Origin: DATLYB01 sp964502525
GTDB lineage: Bacteria > Bacteroidota > Bacteroidia > Chitinophagales > CAIOSU01
Direction: 5' to 3'
DNA: 48,558 bases
Assembly (NCBI GenBank): GCA_964502525.1
Contig: CAZCXH010000015.1
Coordinates: forward strand, 1 to 48,558
The notes under the pieces are model-generated. The model was not told the origin of the DNA. It did not search any database and saw only the letters and a program-made list of their open reading frames with translations. Position numbers and translations under genes: made by a program. Positions 33,642 through 42,632 of the stretch are shown here, piece by piece. Positions within the stretch are counted from its first letter, which is position 1. Every line of letters begins with the position of its first letter.

Positions 33642-34751
33642 ATGACAAAGATTATAGCAATTATTGGGATTCTATTGTGTCTTCACGGACTGCAAGCTTA
33701 CTCCCAATGCCTCACGGCCTTCAGGGATACCCGCGACACACGAGAGGATTATTTCTACATCTTCGACAACGGTGAACTGCGCCAGCAGGAATACCAGAAG
33801 ATCCAGTCGTTTCAGGTGGGCAAGAGGTTTGTGGCCTATGTTGATTTTGCTTCAGCGCTGAAAATTTACAAGGATGGGTTCACCATCAAGCTGCAGGATT
33901 ATGCTCCGATAAGATATTATGTTACCGATTACCTGCTGGTGATTGAAAATTCAGGCGATTACATCTTCGCCTTCGATGGACAAAAGGTTTACAACCTCGG
34001 CAGGCTTAACCCGGATTTTCCGCAGTATTCATTTGGCGACAGCGTAGTCGCTTTCAATGATTACCTCAGCACGTTCCATTTATTTCACAATGGGGATATC
34101 ATCAGCTTCGACAACAGAATCATCACTCAATTTGGTGCGAAGGAAAACATCATCGCGTATGTTGATCCCAATTATGAGTATAAAATTCTTTATAACGGAC
34201 AGATATTAACCCTGGAAACCGGAAGCGCTCCGCAATCTTTCAAAGTGCATAATAACATTATCGCCTATGTTGATTTTATAGGCGACTTTAAAGTGTTTCT
34301 TGAAGGCGAAACAGTAACTCTTTCAACCATACAGCCGTTGCGCTATGAAGTGGGCGAAGACATGGTTGCCTATATCACAGCCGTTGAAAATAAATTCATG
34401 GTGTATTATGCCGGCAGCGAGTATGAATTAATGTCCATTCCACCGAATGCGTTTGAGATCAAAGACAACATCCTCGTTTACACCGACAACTACAATCATT
34501 TTCACGTTTTTTACAAGGGCAAAAAAGAAAAGCTGGCGGCATACACGCCAGAGAGTTATCAGATAGACCGGGATATTGTCGTGTTCACCGATCTCGACAA
34601 AAAACTGATCGGATATATTGACGGAAAGTACCAGAATGTCTCCAATGAAATTGTCAGCTACTACGAATTGAAAAACAAAGCCGTGCTTTTTACCAAGCTG
34701 AAAACCGGCATGAAGGTCTTTTGCAATGGCGAGATAACCCAGTTATATTAA
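33642..34751 (+). CDS. secreted protein with ~36-residue tandem repeats
   Basis: 369 residues from ATG 33642, which begins a signal peptide (MTKIIAIIGILLCLHGLQAYSQ). The upstream in-frame ATG at 33573 would overlap the divergent gene. The mature part is nine full units plus one partial of about 36 residues with the pattern Y-F-x-V-F-x-x-G-x-x-x-x-L ... P-x-x-F-x-V-x-x-N-I-I-A-Y-V-D. For instance FKVFLEGETVTL, FHVFYKGKKEKL and MKVFCNGEITQL open successive units. Aromatic and beta-strand content suggests a beta-propeller or beta-solenoid. No catalytic motif was seen. It is followed on the same strand by a metalloprotease (44-bp gap). Function unknown; a surface or envelope role is inference. 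Confidence 0.75.
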   Translation: MTKIIAIIGILLCLHGLQAYSQCLTAFRDTRDTREDYFYIFDNGELRQQEYQKIQSFQVGKRFVAYVDFASALKIYKDGFTIKLQDYAPIRYYVTDYLLVIENSGDYIFAFDGQKVYNLGRLNPDFPQYSFGDSVVAFNDYLSTFHLFHNGDIISFDNRIITQFGAKENIIAYVDPNYEYKILYNGQILTLETGSAPQSFKVHNNIIAYVDFIGDFKVFLEGETVTLSTIQPLRYEVGEDMVAYITAVENKFMVYYAGSEYELMSIPPNAFEIKDNILVYTDNYNHFHVFYKGKKEKLAAYTPESYQIDRDIVVFTDLDKKLIGYIDGKYQNVSNEIVSYYELKNKAVLFTKLKTGMKVFCNGEITQLY

Positions 34752-34795
34752 ATCCGAAAGCTAATTTTACCAACTCTCACTTAACCAACATTCAA

Positions 34796-36199
34796 ATGAA
34801 GAAATCAACAGCATTTATTTTTATTTGGGCATCGCTTGCCTGCTTAACGGTGCAATCTCAAAATGTGAACCGGTGCGCTACACATGATGTGTATGAATAC
34901 AACGCGCACAAAAATCCGGGGTATGCCGCTGCCGTAGAACACGCTTTTAACGCAGCAAAGCAAAGCGCCCAGCGGATTCAGGCAAACAAGAGCGGTGACT
35001 GGGATACCATTTACCGCATACCGATAGTGGTGCATATTGTATATAACACACCCGAGCAAAATCTTGACGACTCGCTCATCTGCAGCCAGATTGAAGTGCT
35101 CAACCAGGATTATCGCAGGCTCAATGCCGACACAAGTTCAACGCGCTCTTTCTTCAAATCACGCGCTGCTGATACGGGCATCGAATTTTTCCTCGCCACC
35201 ACCGACCCGCAGGGAAACCCTACCACCGGGATTACACGCACCTACACCGACACTCCTTACTTTTCCGTGATTGGCGATATTTTCAGCGGCAGCTCGGAAA
35301 ACGGAGCCGACAAAGTGAAGAAAACAGCCAAGGGCGGAATTGATGCGTGGGATGTCAATAACTACCTGAACATCTGGGTGTGCAACATGAAAGACCCGGC
35401 TTCGATCTTCGGGCTGGTTCTGGGGTTTGCCTACCCTCCTGACAATGCCCCCAACTGGCCGGCTGAAGCCTTTCCGGCTGACTCCACGCTAAGCGGGGTG
35501 GTGATCCATTATGAAGTGTTCGGAAGGAACAACCCGCTGGCTACAGGTCAATTGGAAATGGCAAATCAGGGAAGGTCAGCCGTGCATGAGGTTGGTCACT
35601 ATCTGGGATTGCGCCATATATGGGGCGATGGGCCGCTCAGCATCCTGATTCCCGACTGCAGCGTGGATGACGGCATTGACGACACGCCCAACTCAGGCAA
35701 TAACTCGCAGGCTGATGCTGCCAGCGCGGTCAACTGCAACATCAACAAAAACACCTGCACCGACTCCATTAACGACCTGCCGGACATGTGGGAGAACTAC
35801 ATGGATTATTCAAAGGAAGAATGTCAGAATATGTTCACGCAGGGGCAGGCAGCCATCATGCGGGCAATGTTGGCAACTTCCAGAACGGATCTTGCAGTAT
35901 TGCAGGCGCCCGCTTCGCATCCCATTTGTTCGCCTTCTGTTTCTGCGGAATCCCCAATGGCAGATGCCTCCATCTCGGTTTATCCCAATCCGAGCACAGG
36001 GAACTTCTCTGTGGCAATATCATCACCTGTTAAAAAGATTGCAGTCAGCGATATTTTCGGAAAGCAAATGGATTTCAATCTGAACGAAATGAATCCCGGC
36101 AAATTTGCAATTACGACCGCAGGCTTCCCAAAAGGCATTTACTGCATCCATATTGAAACTCAAAGCAGCATGTTTATCCGGAAGATAATGATTCAGTAA
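34796..36199 (+). CDS. M43-type zinc metalloprotease with T9SS sorting domain
   Basis: 467 residues from ATG 34796 (MKKSTAFIFIWASLACLTVQSQ signal peptide). The zinc motif HEVGHYLGLRHIWGD begins at about residue 264 (HExxHxxGxxH, metzincin), with a downstream Met-turn ENYMDYSKEEC. The LNIWVCNM and DDTPNSG features match pappalysin-like (M43) proteases. Residues about 395-467 form a T9SS type A sorting domain (ISVYPNPSTGNFSVAI ... GIYCIHIETQSSMFIRKIMIQ). It is secreted by the type IX system to the surface and probably degrades extracellular protein. It follows the 36-residue repeat gene. Confidence 0.93.
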   Translation: MKKSTAFIFIWASLACLTVQSQNVNRCATHDVYEYNAHKNPGYAAAVEHAFNAAKQSAQRIQANKSGDWDTIYRIPIVVHIVYNTPEQNLDDSLICSQIEVLNQDYRRLNADTSSTRSFFKSRAADTGIEFFLATTDPQGNPTTGITRTYTDTPYFSVIGDIFSGSSENGADKVKKTAKGGIDAWDVNNYLNIWVCNMKDPASIFGLVLGFAYPPDNAPNWPAEAFPADSTLSGVVIHYEVFGRNNPLATGQLEMANQGRSAVHEVGHYLGLRHIWGDGPLSILIPDCSVDDGIDDTPNSGNNSQADAASAVNCNINKNTCTDSINDLPDMWENYMDYSKEECQNMFTQGQAAIMRAMLATSRTDLAVLQAPASHPICSPSVSAESPMADASISVYPNPSTGNFSVAISSPVKKIAVSDIFGKQMDFNLNEMNPGKFAITTAGFPKGIYCIHIETQSSMFIRKIMIQ

Positions 36200-36418
36200 G
36201 GAATTGGATCAACTTCAGGTGAAGCAAACTTCATCACCTCCGCTGATTGCGCGAGCATAATCCGCAAGGGAATGCCGGCTGCCAGCATCATCGGGCAACC
36301 AACAGAAAAATCAGGGTTCACCAATCCTTCGCGCCCCGTTATATCCTGAATCGCATCCGCACTCCATGAAATTGAACCCTCTCCCAATCGTTGTTGTTAC
36401 CTCATTCAAAACTCTCAA

Positions 36419-36931
36419 ATGAAAAGATATCTTTTTCTTTCCCTCCCTACCCTTCTGATTTGGTTTTCTTCCTGCGCCCAGAGAGCAGACGGTGTAACCA
36501 AAAATAGAGCAGAACTGCCAGCCCCTGCTGATACTTCAAAACTTCTTCTGACCAACGAAGAGTGGAAGCAGAAACTTACGCCCGAACAATACTACGTCAC
36601 CTGCGAGAACAGAACAGAGCAGGCTTTCACCGGGAAGTACTGGGACTTTCATGAAGATGGCATCTATTATTGCGTTCGCTGTCAATCTCCGCTGTTCGAT
36701 TCCAAAACCAAGTTCGATTCAGGAACCGGATGGCCCAGCTTTTACTCTCAAATTGAATCAAACGTTGAGTCCGGAACTGACAGCAGTCAGGGCATGGTTC
36801 GAACGGAAATTACTTGCAGGCGGTGTGGCGCCCACCTCGGACACATCTTTGAAGACGGTCCAGCCCCCACCGGAATGCGGTATTGCGTTAATTCGACCTC
36901 GTTGGATTTTAAAGAAAGGAGTGAAAAATAA
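36419..36931 (+). CDS. msrB: peptide methionine-R-sulfoxide reductase, lipoprotein form
   Basis: 170 residues. The lipobox WFSSC (Cys19) indicates a lipoprotein, unlike most cytoplasmic MsrB. The SelR/MsrB domain has Zn cysteines C85/C88 (CVRC) and C133/C136 (CRRC), GTGWPSF, GAHLGHIFEDGP and the catalytic Cys156 in RYCVNSTSL. It repairs Met-R-sulfoxide in envelope proteins. Its stop codon TAA (36929-36931) overlaps the 4-bp AAAA duplication of the adjacent repeat element. Confidence 0.96.
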   Translation: MKRYLFLSLPTLLIWFSSCAQRADGVTKNRAELPAPADTSKLLLTNEEWKQKLTPEQYYVTCENRTEQAFTGKYWDFHEDGIYYCVRCQSPLFDSKTKFDSGTGWPSFYSQIESNVESGTDSSQGMVRTEITCRRCGAHLGHIFEDGPAPTGMRYCVNSTSLDFKERSEK

Positions 36932-36933
36932 AA

Positions 36934-37020
36934 GGGCAGTTCTAAAAATTGCTCTTTTTATCGCCTCACCCTTCCCTCTCCAGAATGAGAGAGTAAGTGG
37001 TAGCATTTTTAGAACTGCCC
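36934..37020. mobile_element. GGGCAGTTC-family element, complete copy E
   Basis: 87 bp, left GGGCAGTTCTAAAAATTGC and right ATTTTTAGAACTGCCC, a perfect 15-16 bp terminal inverted repeat. AAAA lies at both outside edges (36930-36933 and 37021-37024), fitting a 4-bp target duplication. The inside matches copy A on the opposite strand. It is placed between the convergent msrB and iron ABC ATPase genes. Confidence 0.8.
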
Positions 37021-37030
37021 AAAAGACTGT

Positions 37031-37747
37031 TCAGGTTTCTAAAAACTCCCTCCTGAAATCAGATGAATCCATCACATCATCCTTTGTTCCGGTCAAAGCC
37101 ACCACTCCGTTTTCGGTGAGCAATATAATTTCATCCGCAAGCTTTTCAGTGTCGCGGTGGTCATGGGTGACATATACCAGTGTGATGTTGCGCTGCTGCT
37201 TCAGGTCGAGAATATAATTCATCACGACAGATTTCATCCTGCTGTCAAGATTTGAGAGCGGTTCATCCAGCAGTAAAATTTGCGGCTCAAGAACCAACGA
37301 CCGCGCCAGCGCCACCAACTGCTGCTGACCGCCCGAAAGTTCATGGGGGTATCGCTCGGCAAGGCCGCGAATGTTAAAGGTGTCGAGCATATCGAACACC
37401 CTTTCCCCGGCATCATCCGTTTTTTTATTTTTCAACCCCCATGCAACATTTTTATAGACGGTGAAATGAGGCCACAGAGCAAGGTCCTGAAAAATCAAAC
37501 CAACCTTCCTTTCGGACGGCAACATGCACACTCCGCCTCCGGCAACTATTTTCCCATTAATATAAATTTTTCCGTGTGATGGAATTTCAAGTCCGGCAAT
37601 CAGCCGAAGTATTGTTGTTTTTCCTGATCCGGTTCTGCCAAGCAAGCAAGTGAGTCTGTTCAGTGAAATTTTAAAGCTCAATTCTTCGAGCAGTTTTTTC
37701 CTGCCATAAGCAAAGGATACCTTTTCAAAGACTATGCTTGCTTCCAT
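37031..37747 (-). CDS. ferric-iron-type ABC transporter ATPase
   Basis: 238 residues. Walker A GRTGSGKTT (37-45), Q-loop GLIFQDLALWPHFTV, signature LSGGQQQLVALARSL and Walker B ILLLDEPLSNLD. The order and FQDLALWPHFTV pattern fit FbpC/PotA-type importers. It couples ATP hydrolysis to import through the permease whose gene overlaps its start by 16 bp. Iron as substrate is inferred from the binding protein and permease architecture. Confidence 0.9.
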   Translation of the reverse strand: MEASIVFEKVSFAYGRKKLLEELSFKISLNRLTCLLGRTGSGKTTILRLIAGLEIPSHGKIYINGKIVAGGGVCMLPSERKVGLIFQDLALWPHFTVYKNVAWGLKNKKTDDAGERVFDMLDTFNIRGLAERYPHELSGGQQQLVALARSLVLEPQILLLDEPLSNLDSRMKSVVMNYILDLKQQRNITLVYVTHDHRDTEKLADEIILLTENGVVALTGTKDDVMDSSDFRREFLET

Positions 37748-39288
37748 GATTGATTTCTTGAAATAACGGAGTATCCTGCAAATAAGAGCGCCAATGCCAA
37801 CAGCGTAACCGCCAGCGCGACAAACACCATTCCGCTCATTAATCCCTCGGGCGTGCTGTGCATGGCGGTGGCAATTTTAATCGGAAGCAGCGAACTTCCG
37901 GGCGGATAAACGACAATTGTTGTTCCCACCTCGCCAAGGCAAAATATGAAGCTGATGATGAAAGCCGCGAAAAATCCCTCCGCGCACAGGGGCAATAAAA
38001 TTTTCAAAATGCGCTGCAGCGGATCAGCTCCTGCCATCATGGCTGACTGCTCCAGACTGAAAGGCACTTTTCCAATGGCATGACTCATCACTTTCGAAGC
38101 GATAAATGCAAATCGCCCGGTGTAAGCAATTACAATAATTAAAAATGATGAATAAACAGCATCGAGCACGGGACGGTTGTAAAATTTAATGAGGGCAATA
38201 CCAAACACTGTTGAGGGAATCGCAAAGACCACCAGCAGAACCGCATCAAAAAGCCTGTACCCCTTTCTTTGCGAGTAATATGCCAGCACGAATCCGAGAA
38301 GGCAGATAACAACCGCTCCGATGGTCGCATACAGCAATGATTCAGGAATAACCGGCATCAGCAGCCTAATAGCTTGCTCCACATAATAACCGGATTCGCC
38401 TCCGCCTTCGGTTTGAACAATATTTTGCCTTACCTGGGTGAACTCCGGAGGCGCCTTGAACGCCTGATTCGCCAATCCCGCAACAGGCGCAATAATCACC
38501 AACAGCCAAAAAGAAAATAATATTAACATAACCGGCAAGCGACCCCATTTCAGCTTGATTTCCTTCATCGGATTTCCTTTTGCGCCAATGCTGAGAAAAG
38601 GCGCTTTCACGAAATATGAATATTCAAGAGCCAGCAAAACCGCGCAAACCAAAATGAGCAGGGAGGATGATGCGATTGCTCCCGCATGATTGTAAAACGC
38701 GGAGAACTGGATGAAAATATCGGAGGCGAATGAAGGCACTAAAAAATAAGTGGCAACCGCAACTTCAGAAACGGAGAGAATGAACACCAGGATGAATGAT
38801 GCAAAAAAAGCATGTTTCACCAAAGGCAGCTCCAGCAGCAGCAGAACTCTCGCCCTGCCGGAGGCGAGCAAGCCAGCCTCGATGATATTCCGATGGATGT
38901 TTGCCAAAGCGCTGGAAATGACAAGGAGGGGAAGCGGAAAGAAGCACAGCGTGAGGATGAACATCACGATCCAGCTTTTGCCCTGCAGGCTGGTGATGCC
39001 TGCAACGCTGAAAACATCCTTCCACGCCACCGCAAAATAATAAGGCGAAACAAAAAGCGGCAGCAGAAATGCCAGCTTGAAAAACCCGGTGAAAGGAACG
39101 TCCGTTCTGCTGATTATCCATCCTATAACCGCGCCAATCGCGGTTGAAAACGCGGCAATCAACGCAGCCGCAGCGCAACTGTTCCAAAGCAGCAACAGTT
39201 TTTCGCCAATCAATACCGCCTCATAATTTTTAAAAGTGAATTGTCCGTCAGCAGTGAAGCTGCCAAGAAAAGTAAATACGAGCGGCAT
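37732..39288 (-). CDS. iron ABC transporter permease, two-domain (FbpB-like)
   Basis: 518 residues from ATG 39288, with about a dozen hydrophobic segments and two BPD_transp_1-type halves joined in one chain, as in FbpB/SfuB. Each half ends in an EAA-like loop, for example IHRNIIEAGLLASGRARVLLLLELPL in the first half and LEQSAMMAGADPLQRILKILLPL in the second. The frame stays open upstream to 39345 and encodes VRKFPYIFGALLFLLLAAMPLVF, which would complete the first transmembrane helix, but the only in-frame near-start codon there is CTG. A non-ATG start or a mis-called 5' end is therefore likely. It overlaps the ATPase gene by 16 bp. Confidence 0.85.
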   Translation of the reverse strand: MPLVFTFLGSFTADGQFTFKNYEAVLIGEKLLLLWNSCAAAALIAAFSTAIGAVIGWIISRTDVPFTGFFKLAFLLPLFVSPYYFAVAWKDVFSVAGITSLQGKSWIVMFILTLCFFPLPLLVISSALANIHRNIIEAGLLASGRARVLLLLELPLVKHAFFASFILVFILSVSEVAVATYFLVPSFASDIFIQFSAFYNHAGAIASSSLLILVCAVLLALEYSYFVKAPFLSIGAKGNPMKEIKLKWGRLPVMLILFSFWLLVIIAPVAGLANQAFKAPPEFTQVRQNIVQTEGGGESGYYVEQAIRLLMPVIPESLLYATIGAVVICLLGFVLAYYSQRKGYRLFDAVLLVVFAIPSTVFGIALIKFYNRPVLDAVYSSFLIIVIAYTGRFAFIASKVMSHAIGKVPFSLEQSAMMAGADPLQRILKILLPLCAEGFFAAFIISFIFCLGEVGTTIVVYPPGSSLLPIKIATAMHSTPEGLMSGMVFVALAVTLLALALLFAGYSVISRNQSWKQA

Positions 39289-39338
39289 CGCTGCCAGAAG
39301 CAGAAAAAGAAGCGCTCCAAAGATGTAAGGAAATTTTC

Positions 39339-40340
39339 TTACCAGTTTTCAATCCAGTTTTTGATGAAAGGCTGAATCGCTTCCAGCTTTTTAGCCGTGA
39401 GGCTGTAATCAATTTGCATCGGGCGAATCGCTTCCATCGTGGGAACATAATCAGGCGTATTCACTCCAGCCCGCAATGGAATCTGCGCACATGAATGCGC
39501 CAGCTTTGATTCCGTTTCTTTCTCAAGCAAATACTCAATCAGCCTCTTTCCATTTTCGGCATCCGGTGAATTTGCAATCAGACTCACCGTGTTTGGCATT
39601 ATCAAAGAACCCAGGCTATCCTGATCCAGGAAAATCATGTCAACCGGCTCTCCGGCAAGAATGGCAACGAATGCATCATCAGTATCCGCGAGTCCGCAGG
39701 AGATTTCACCTTTGCTCACTCTCCGCCTCACATCGCCATTGCTTGATAAAAGCGCCACATTATTTTTTTTAAGGCTGTCCATGAAGGCCTGAGCCTTTTC
39801 ATCACCCAATGCTTCAAACCATGAAGCGACCTGAAACGTGGTGGTGCCAAACAGCGGATTGGCTATTGCAACCTTACCCTTGTATTCATCTTTTATCAAA
39901 TCGAAGACGGAGTGCGGAGCCTGATCTTCAGTCATCATATCCTTATTATAAATCAACACCCGCGAACGCGCGGAAAACCCCACCCAGCAGCCGTCTTTGT
40001 CTTTGAATGTTGCTGGAATATCTTGCGCATTTTCCGGTGCATAAACGGCAAGAATACCCCTGCTTTTCAACACTTCCGCCCGCACCGGGTCGCCACTCCA
40101 AAACACATCGCATTTCGGATTATCTTTTTCTGCTATCAGCCGGTTTAAAATTCCGGTTGATTTGGTTTCTTCCGTGTCGAAAACCTCCTTTACCCTGATG
40201 CCCGTTTTCTTCTCAAAATCACGCAGCACCGGCTCGGCATAAACCTGGTCAACAGTGACATATATGACTACTTCGTCAGGAGATGGCGCGCAGGATTGAA
40301 TCATCCAACACAACCAGAGGATAAACCAATGCTTTCTCAT
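39339..40340 (-). CDS. periplasmic iron-binding lipoprotein (FutA/FbpA-like)
   Basis: 333 residues. Lipobox MIQSC (Cys17). The fold follows VVIYVTVDQVYAEPVLRDFEKKTGIRVKEVFDT, the class of ferric binding proteins, with KCDVFWSGDP, VIYNKDM-like and a C-terminal TPDYVPTMEAIRPMQIDYSLTAKKLEAIQPFIKNW. It captures iron (or another small metal complex) and delivers it to the permease. It is the first gene of a three-gene operon with permease and ATPase. The iron ligands (usually two adjacent Tyr) are not clear, so another oxyanion or metal cannot be excluded. Confidence 0.85.
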   Translation of the reverse strand: MRKHWFILWLCWMIQSCAPSPDEVVIYVTVDQVYAEPVLRDFEKKTGIRVKEVFDTEETKSTGILNRLIAEKDNPKCDVFWSGDPVRAEVLKSRGILAVYAPENAQDIPATFKDKDGCWVGFSARSRVLIYNKDMMTEDQAPHSVFDLIKDEYKGKVAIANPLFGTTTFQVASWFEALGDEKAQAFMDSLKKNNVALLSSNGDVRRRVSKGEISCGLADTDDAFVAILAGEPVDMIFLDQDSLGSLIMPNTVSLIANSPDAENGKRLIEYLLEKETESKLAHSCAQIPLRAGVNTPDYVPTMEAIRPMQIDYSLTAKKLEAIQPFIKNWIENW

Positions 40341-40494
40341 GCTGAATTTTCCGCAAAATGAGAATTTTTATTGAGGTAAAGAAACTCCGCCTGTAGAAAA
40401 CCTGCAATAACGCCAATGCGGGCAGTTGTTTACTTGTTTACGCCTTTACCGTTTATAGATAATCGAAAAGAAAAAGTCGCGGGTGCAGATTTCC

Positions 40495-41067
40495 TCAATT
40501 CATGCTTGGATCTTCGGGGAAGTTGACCATCATCGCGTAGTCGCCACCCATTTCCTTAAGCACCTCCTTCCAAAGAGTGTCAGGCTTCTCTTTAAAAACA
40601 TGAGATGCCTTCGCTGGATGTATTATCCAGGAGTTATCTGCCAGTTCAGAGTCCAATTGGCTCATATCCCAACCGGAGTACCCCAGGAAGAAACGGAAAT
40701 TTTCGGGACGCACCTGCCCTGAATTGATAATAGCTTTAAGGGCTTCAAAATTTCCGCCCCAGTAGAGTCCGTCAATGATCCGGATGCAGCCTTCCAGGTC
40801 AGAAACATTATGGATGAAATGTAGCGTATCGGTTTGAACGGGACCTCCATAATACAACGTGGCATCGAAATCGAAAATATCCTCCACCGCCTCAGTGAGT
40901 TTCAGCGGCATCGGCCTGTTAAGAATGAATCCCACAGAGCCGCTTTTCTGATTTTCGCAGATAAATACAACCGACCGCTTAAAGTTAGGATCGGCCATAA
41001 ACGGTTCCGCTAACAGAAGGTATCCTTTTGCTGGTTTCGTTTGATTCAATTTAACACCTTTTCTCAT
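40495..41067 (-). CDS. YqgE/AlgH family protein (DUF179)
   Basis: 190 residues. Typical features: PAKGYLLLAEPFMADPNFKRSVVFICEN, GSVGFILNRPM, YYGGPVQTDTLHFIH, RFFLGYSGWDMSQLDSELA and the final NSWIIHPA. The YqgE/AlgH family is widely conserved and has no established biochemical role. No operon partner is adjacent. It is separated by 340 bp from mazG on the other strand. Confidence 0.93.
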   Translation of the reverse strand: MRKGVKLNQTKPAKGYLLLAEPFMADPNFKRSVVFICENQKSGSVGFILNRPMPLKLTEAVEDIFDFDATLYYGGPVQTDTLHFIHNVSDLEGCIRIIDGLYWGGNFEALKAIINSGQVRPENFRFFLGYSGWDMSQLDSELADNSWIIHPAKASHVFKEKPDTLWKEVLKEMGGDYAMMVNFPEDPSMN

Positions 41068-41407
41068 TTGCCTATACGAATTAATGTTAGAATGGTTGGC
41101 AATTTATCTAACGTGATGACAATTTTCAACCCGAATTAGTTTCCATCTTTATGTCATTTTCATGCAACAATCAGTCAATAACAATGGTATTATTATTATT
41201 TAAGTCATCGGATTATCTTAATGATATTCAATTAATTATGATTAACATTTTGTGCAAACCGTCCAATCAAAATCCTGCAAACGCGGGTGAACTAAAAAGT
41301 AGCCAATATGAAAACAACAAATGCCGGATCAGTCAGACTGAAGGAGGATCAAAAAGGTCTAATTTTATCCGAAGCGTTATTTCACGCCTGCACCACAAAC
41401 CTGAACT
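41068..41407. other. divergent intergenic, AT-rich, no gene seen
   Basis: A 340-bp AT-rich gap between yqgE and mazG (divergent starts). It includes short frames at 41151 and 41308 that overlap the mazG start and are not gene-like. Promoters of both genes should lie here; none was clear enough to assign. Confidence 0.4.
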
Positions 41408-42184
41408 ATGGGCAAAAAGGAGGAAGCGTTTGCCAGATTGCTGAAGATAATGGACGAACTCAGGGAGAAGTGCCCCTGGGACAACAAGCAAACCCTGCAA
41501 AGCCTGCGCAACCTGACCATAGAAGAAACCTATGAGCTTGCTGATGCCATTATTGATGAAGACATGGCGGGAATAAAAGAAGAGCTGGGCGATTTGCTGC
41601 TACATATCGTCTTTTATGCCAAAATAGCATCGGAGAAAAATGCCTTTGACATCAAGGACGTCATTGATGAGCACTGCGAAAAGCTGGTTGCCCGCCATCC
41701 CCATATTTATGGCGATGTCAAACTTAACAGCGAGGAAGAAGTGAAAAAGAACTGGGAGAAACTGAAGCTAAAGGAGGGAAAAAGGTCAGTCCTCTCCGGA
41801 GTGCCCCGGTCGCTGCCAGCGCTTATCAAAGCGCTCCGGATACAGGACAAGGCAAAGCAAGTAGGTTTTCAATGGGAAAACACGGAACAGGTGTGGGAAA
41901 AAGTGATGGAAGAAATGAACGAATTGCATGAAGCAGCCACGGCTGAAAAAGCAGACGCGGAAAAACTGGAAGGGGAATTTGGCGACCTGCTGTTCGCTTT
42001 GGCGAATTATGCCCGCTACATCAATGTTGATCCGGAGAGCGCTTTGGAAAAAACGAACAAGAAATTCGTCAGGCGGTTTCAATACATCGAAGATGCAGCG
42101 CGCCAAAACAATGGCGATCTGAAGAGCATGACGCTTGCCGAAATGGATGCGCTGTGGGAGCAGGCGAAGCAGATGGGTGAGTAA
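41408..42184 (+). CDS. mazG: nucleoside triphosphate pyrophosphohydrolase
   Basis: 258 residues, tandem MazG domains. The first has CPWDNKQTLQSLRNLTIEETYELADAI and EELGDLLLHIVFYAKI (metal-binding EExxE/ExxD helices); the second has KVMEEMNELHEA and EFGDLLFALANYARY. MazG hydrolyses NTPs to NMP and PPi, cleaning non-canonical or stress nucleotides. Cytoplasmic. The end is marked by MDALWEQAKQMGE, typical of the family. Confidence 0.95.
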   Translation: MGKKEEAFARLLKIMDELREKCPWDNKQTLQSLRNLTIEETYELADAIIDEDMAGIKEELGDLLLHIVFYAKIASEKNAFDIKDVIDEHCEKLVARHPHIYGDVKLNSEEEVKKNWEKLKLKEGKRSVLSGVPRSLPALIKALRIQDKAKQVGFQWENTEQVWEKVMEEMNELHEAATAEKADAEKLEGEFGDLLFALANYARYINVDPESALEKTNKKFVRRFQYIEDAARQNNGDLKSMTLAEMDALWEQAKQMGE

Positions 42185-42632
42185 GGAAAATGTTTGGCAG
42201 GTGTTGCCCGTGTTGCACTCGGACGGAACGAGACGCGTGACACTCACCGCGAGCAGTGCATCATCCTTTAGCCGGGCGTCTCAAATACCCTGAGTTCTGA
42301 CGCAGGAGTTACAGTCCTCGCCTCGCCAACAGCCTCCATCACTGTCTAAGTTAAAAAGAAGGGGCTCTCATAATAAGAAAACCTTCTTTAGGAAAAAGAT
42401 AAGCGATGTTTATCCTTTTGCCATCCGGCAAACCACCGCTGCTGCGATAAAGCCATGCAAGCACAAACAAGACAGATTTAAATTTCTGGCTGTTCTGCCG
42501 CTTCGCTGCTACCTCAATAATTTGTGGTCGCACCGTGATTCGGATTTGATCTAAATGATGTTTGTAACTTGAGGCAAATTCCTGACAACCGTAAGCGCTG
42601 CAGGTGCGTCATCCGTAAAAGTCAATCCTCCA
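42185..42632. other. intergenic, degenerate repeat-like sequence
   Basis: 448 bp without a credible gene. Around 42205-42345 are GC-rich imperfect repeats with GAGACGC/GACGC words (GCACTCGGACGGAACGAGACG and following). A minus-strand frame at 42351-42533 of 60 codons shows no family features and is not called. It ends 1 bp before the duplicated gene fragment. Confidence 0.35.

Noticed and set aside
36193..36387. 64-codon minus-strand frame downstream of the metalloprotease
   Set aside because: No family recognised, overlaps the protease stop, no start context. It may be a gene remnant but cannot be supported.
41151..41535. Two short frames before and across the mazG start
   Set aside because: No domain, AT-rich gap, and one overlaps mazG in another frame.
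42351..42533. 60-codon minus-strand frame
   Set aside because: No recognised family; may be a remnant, but nothing supports expression.
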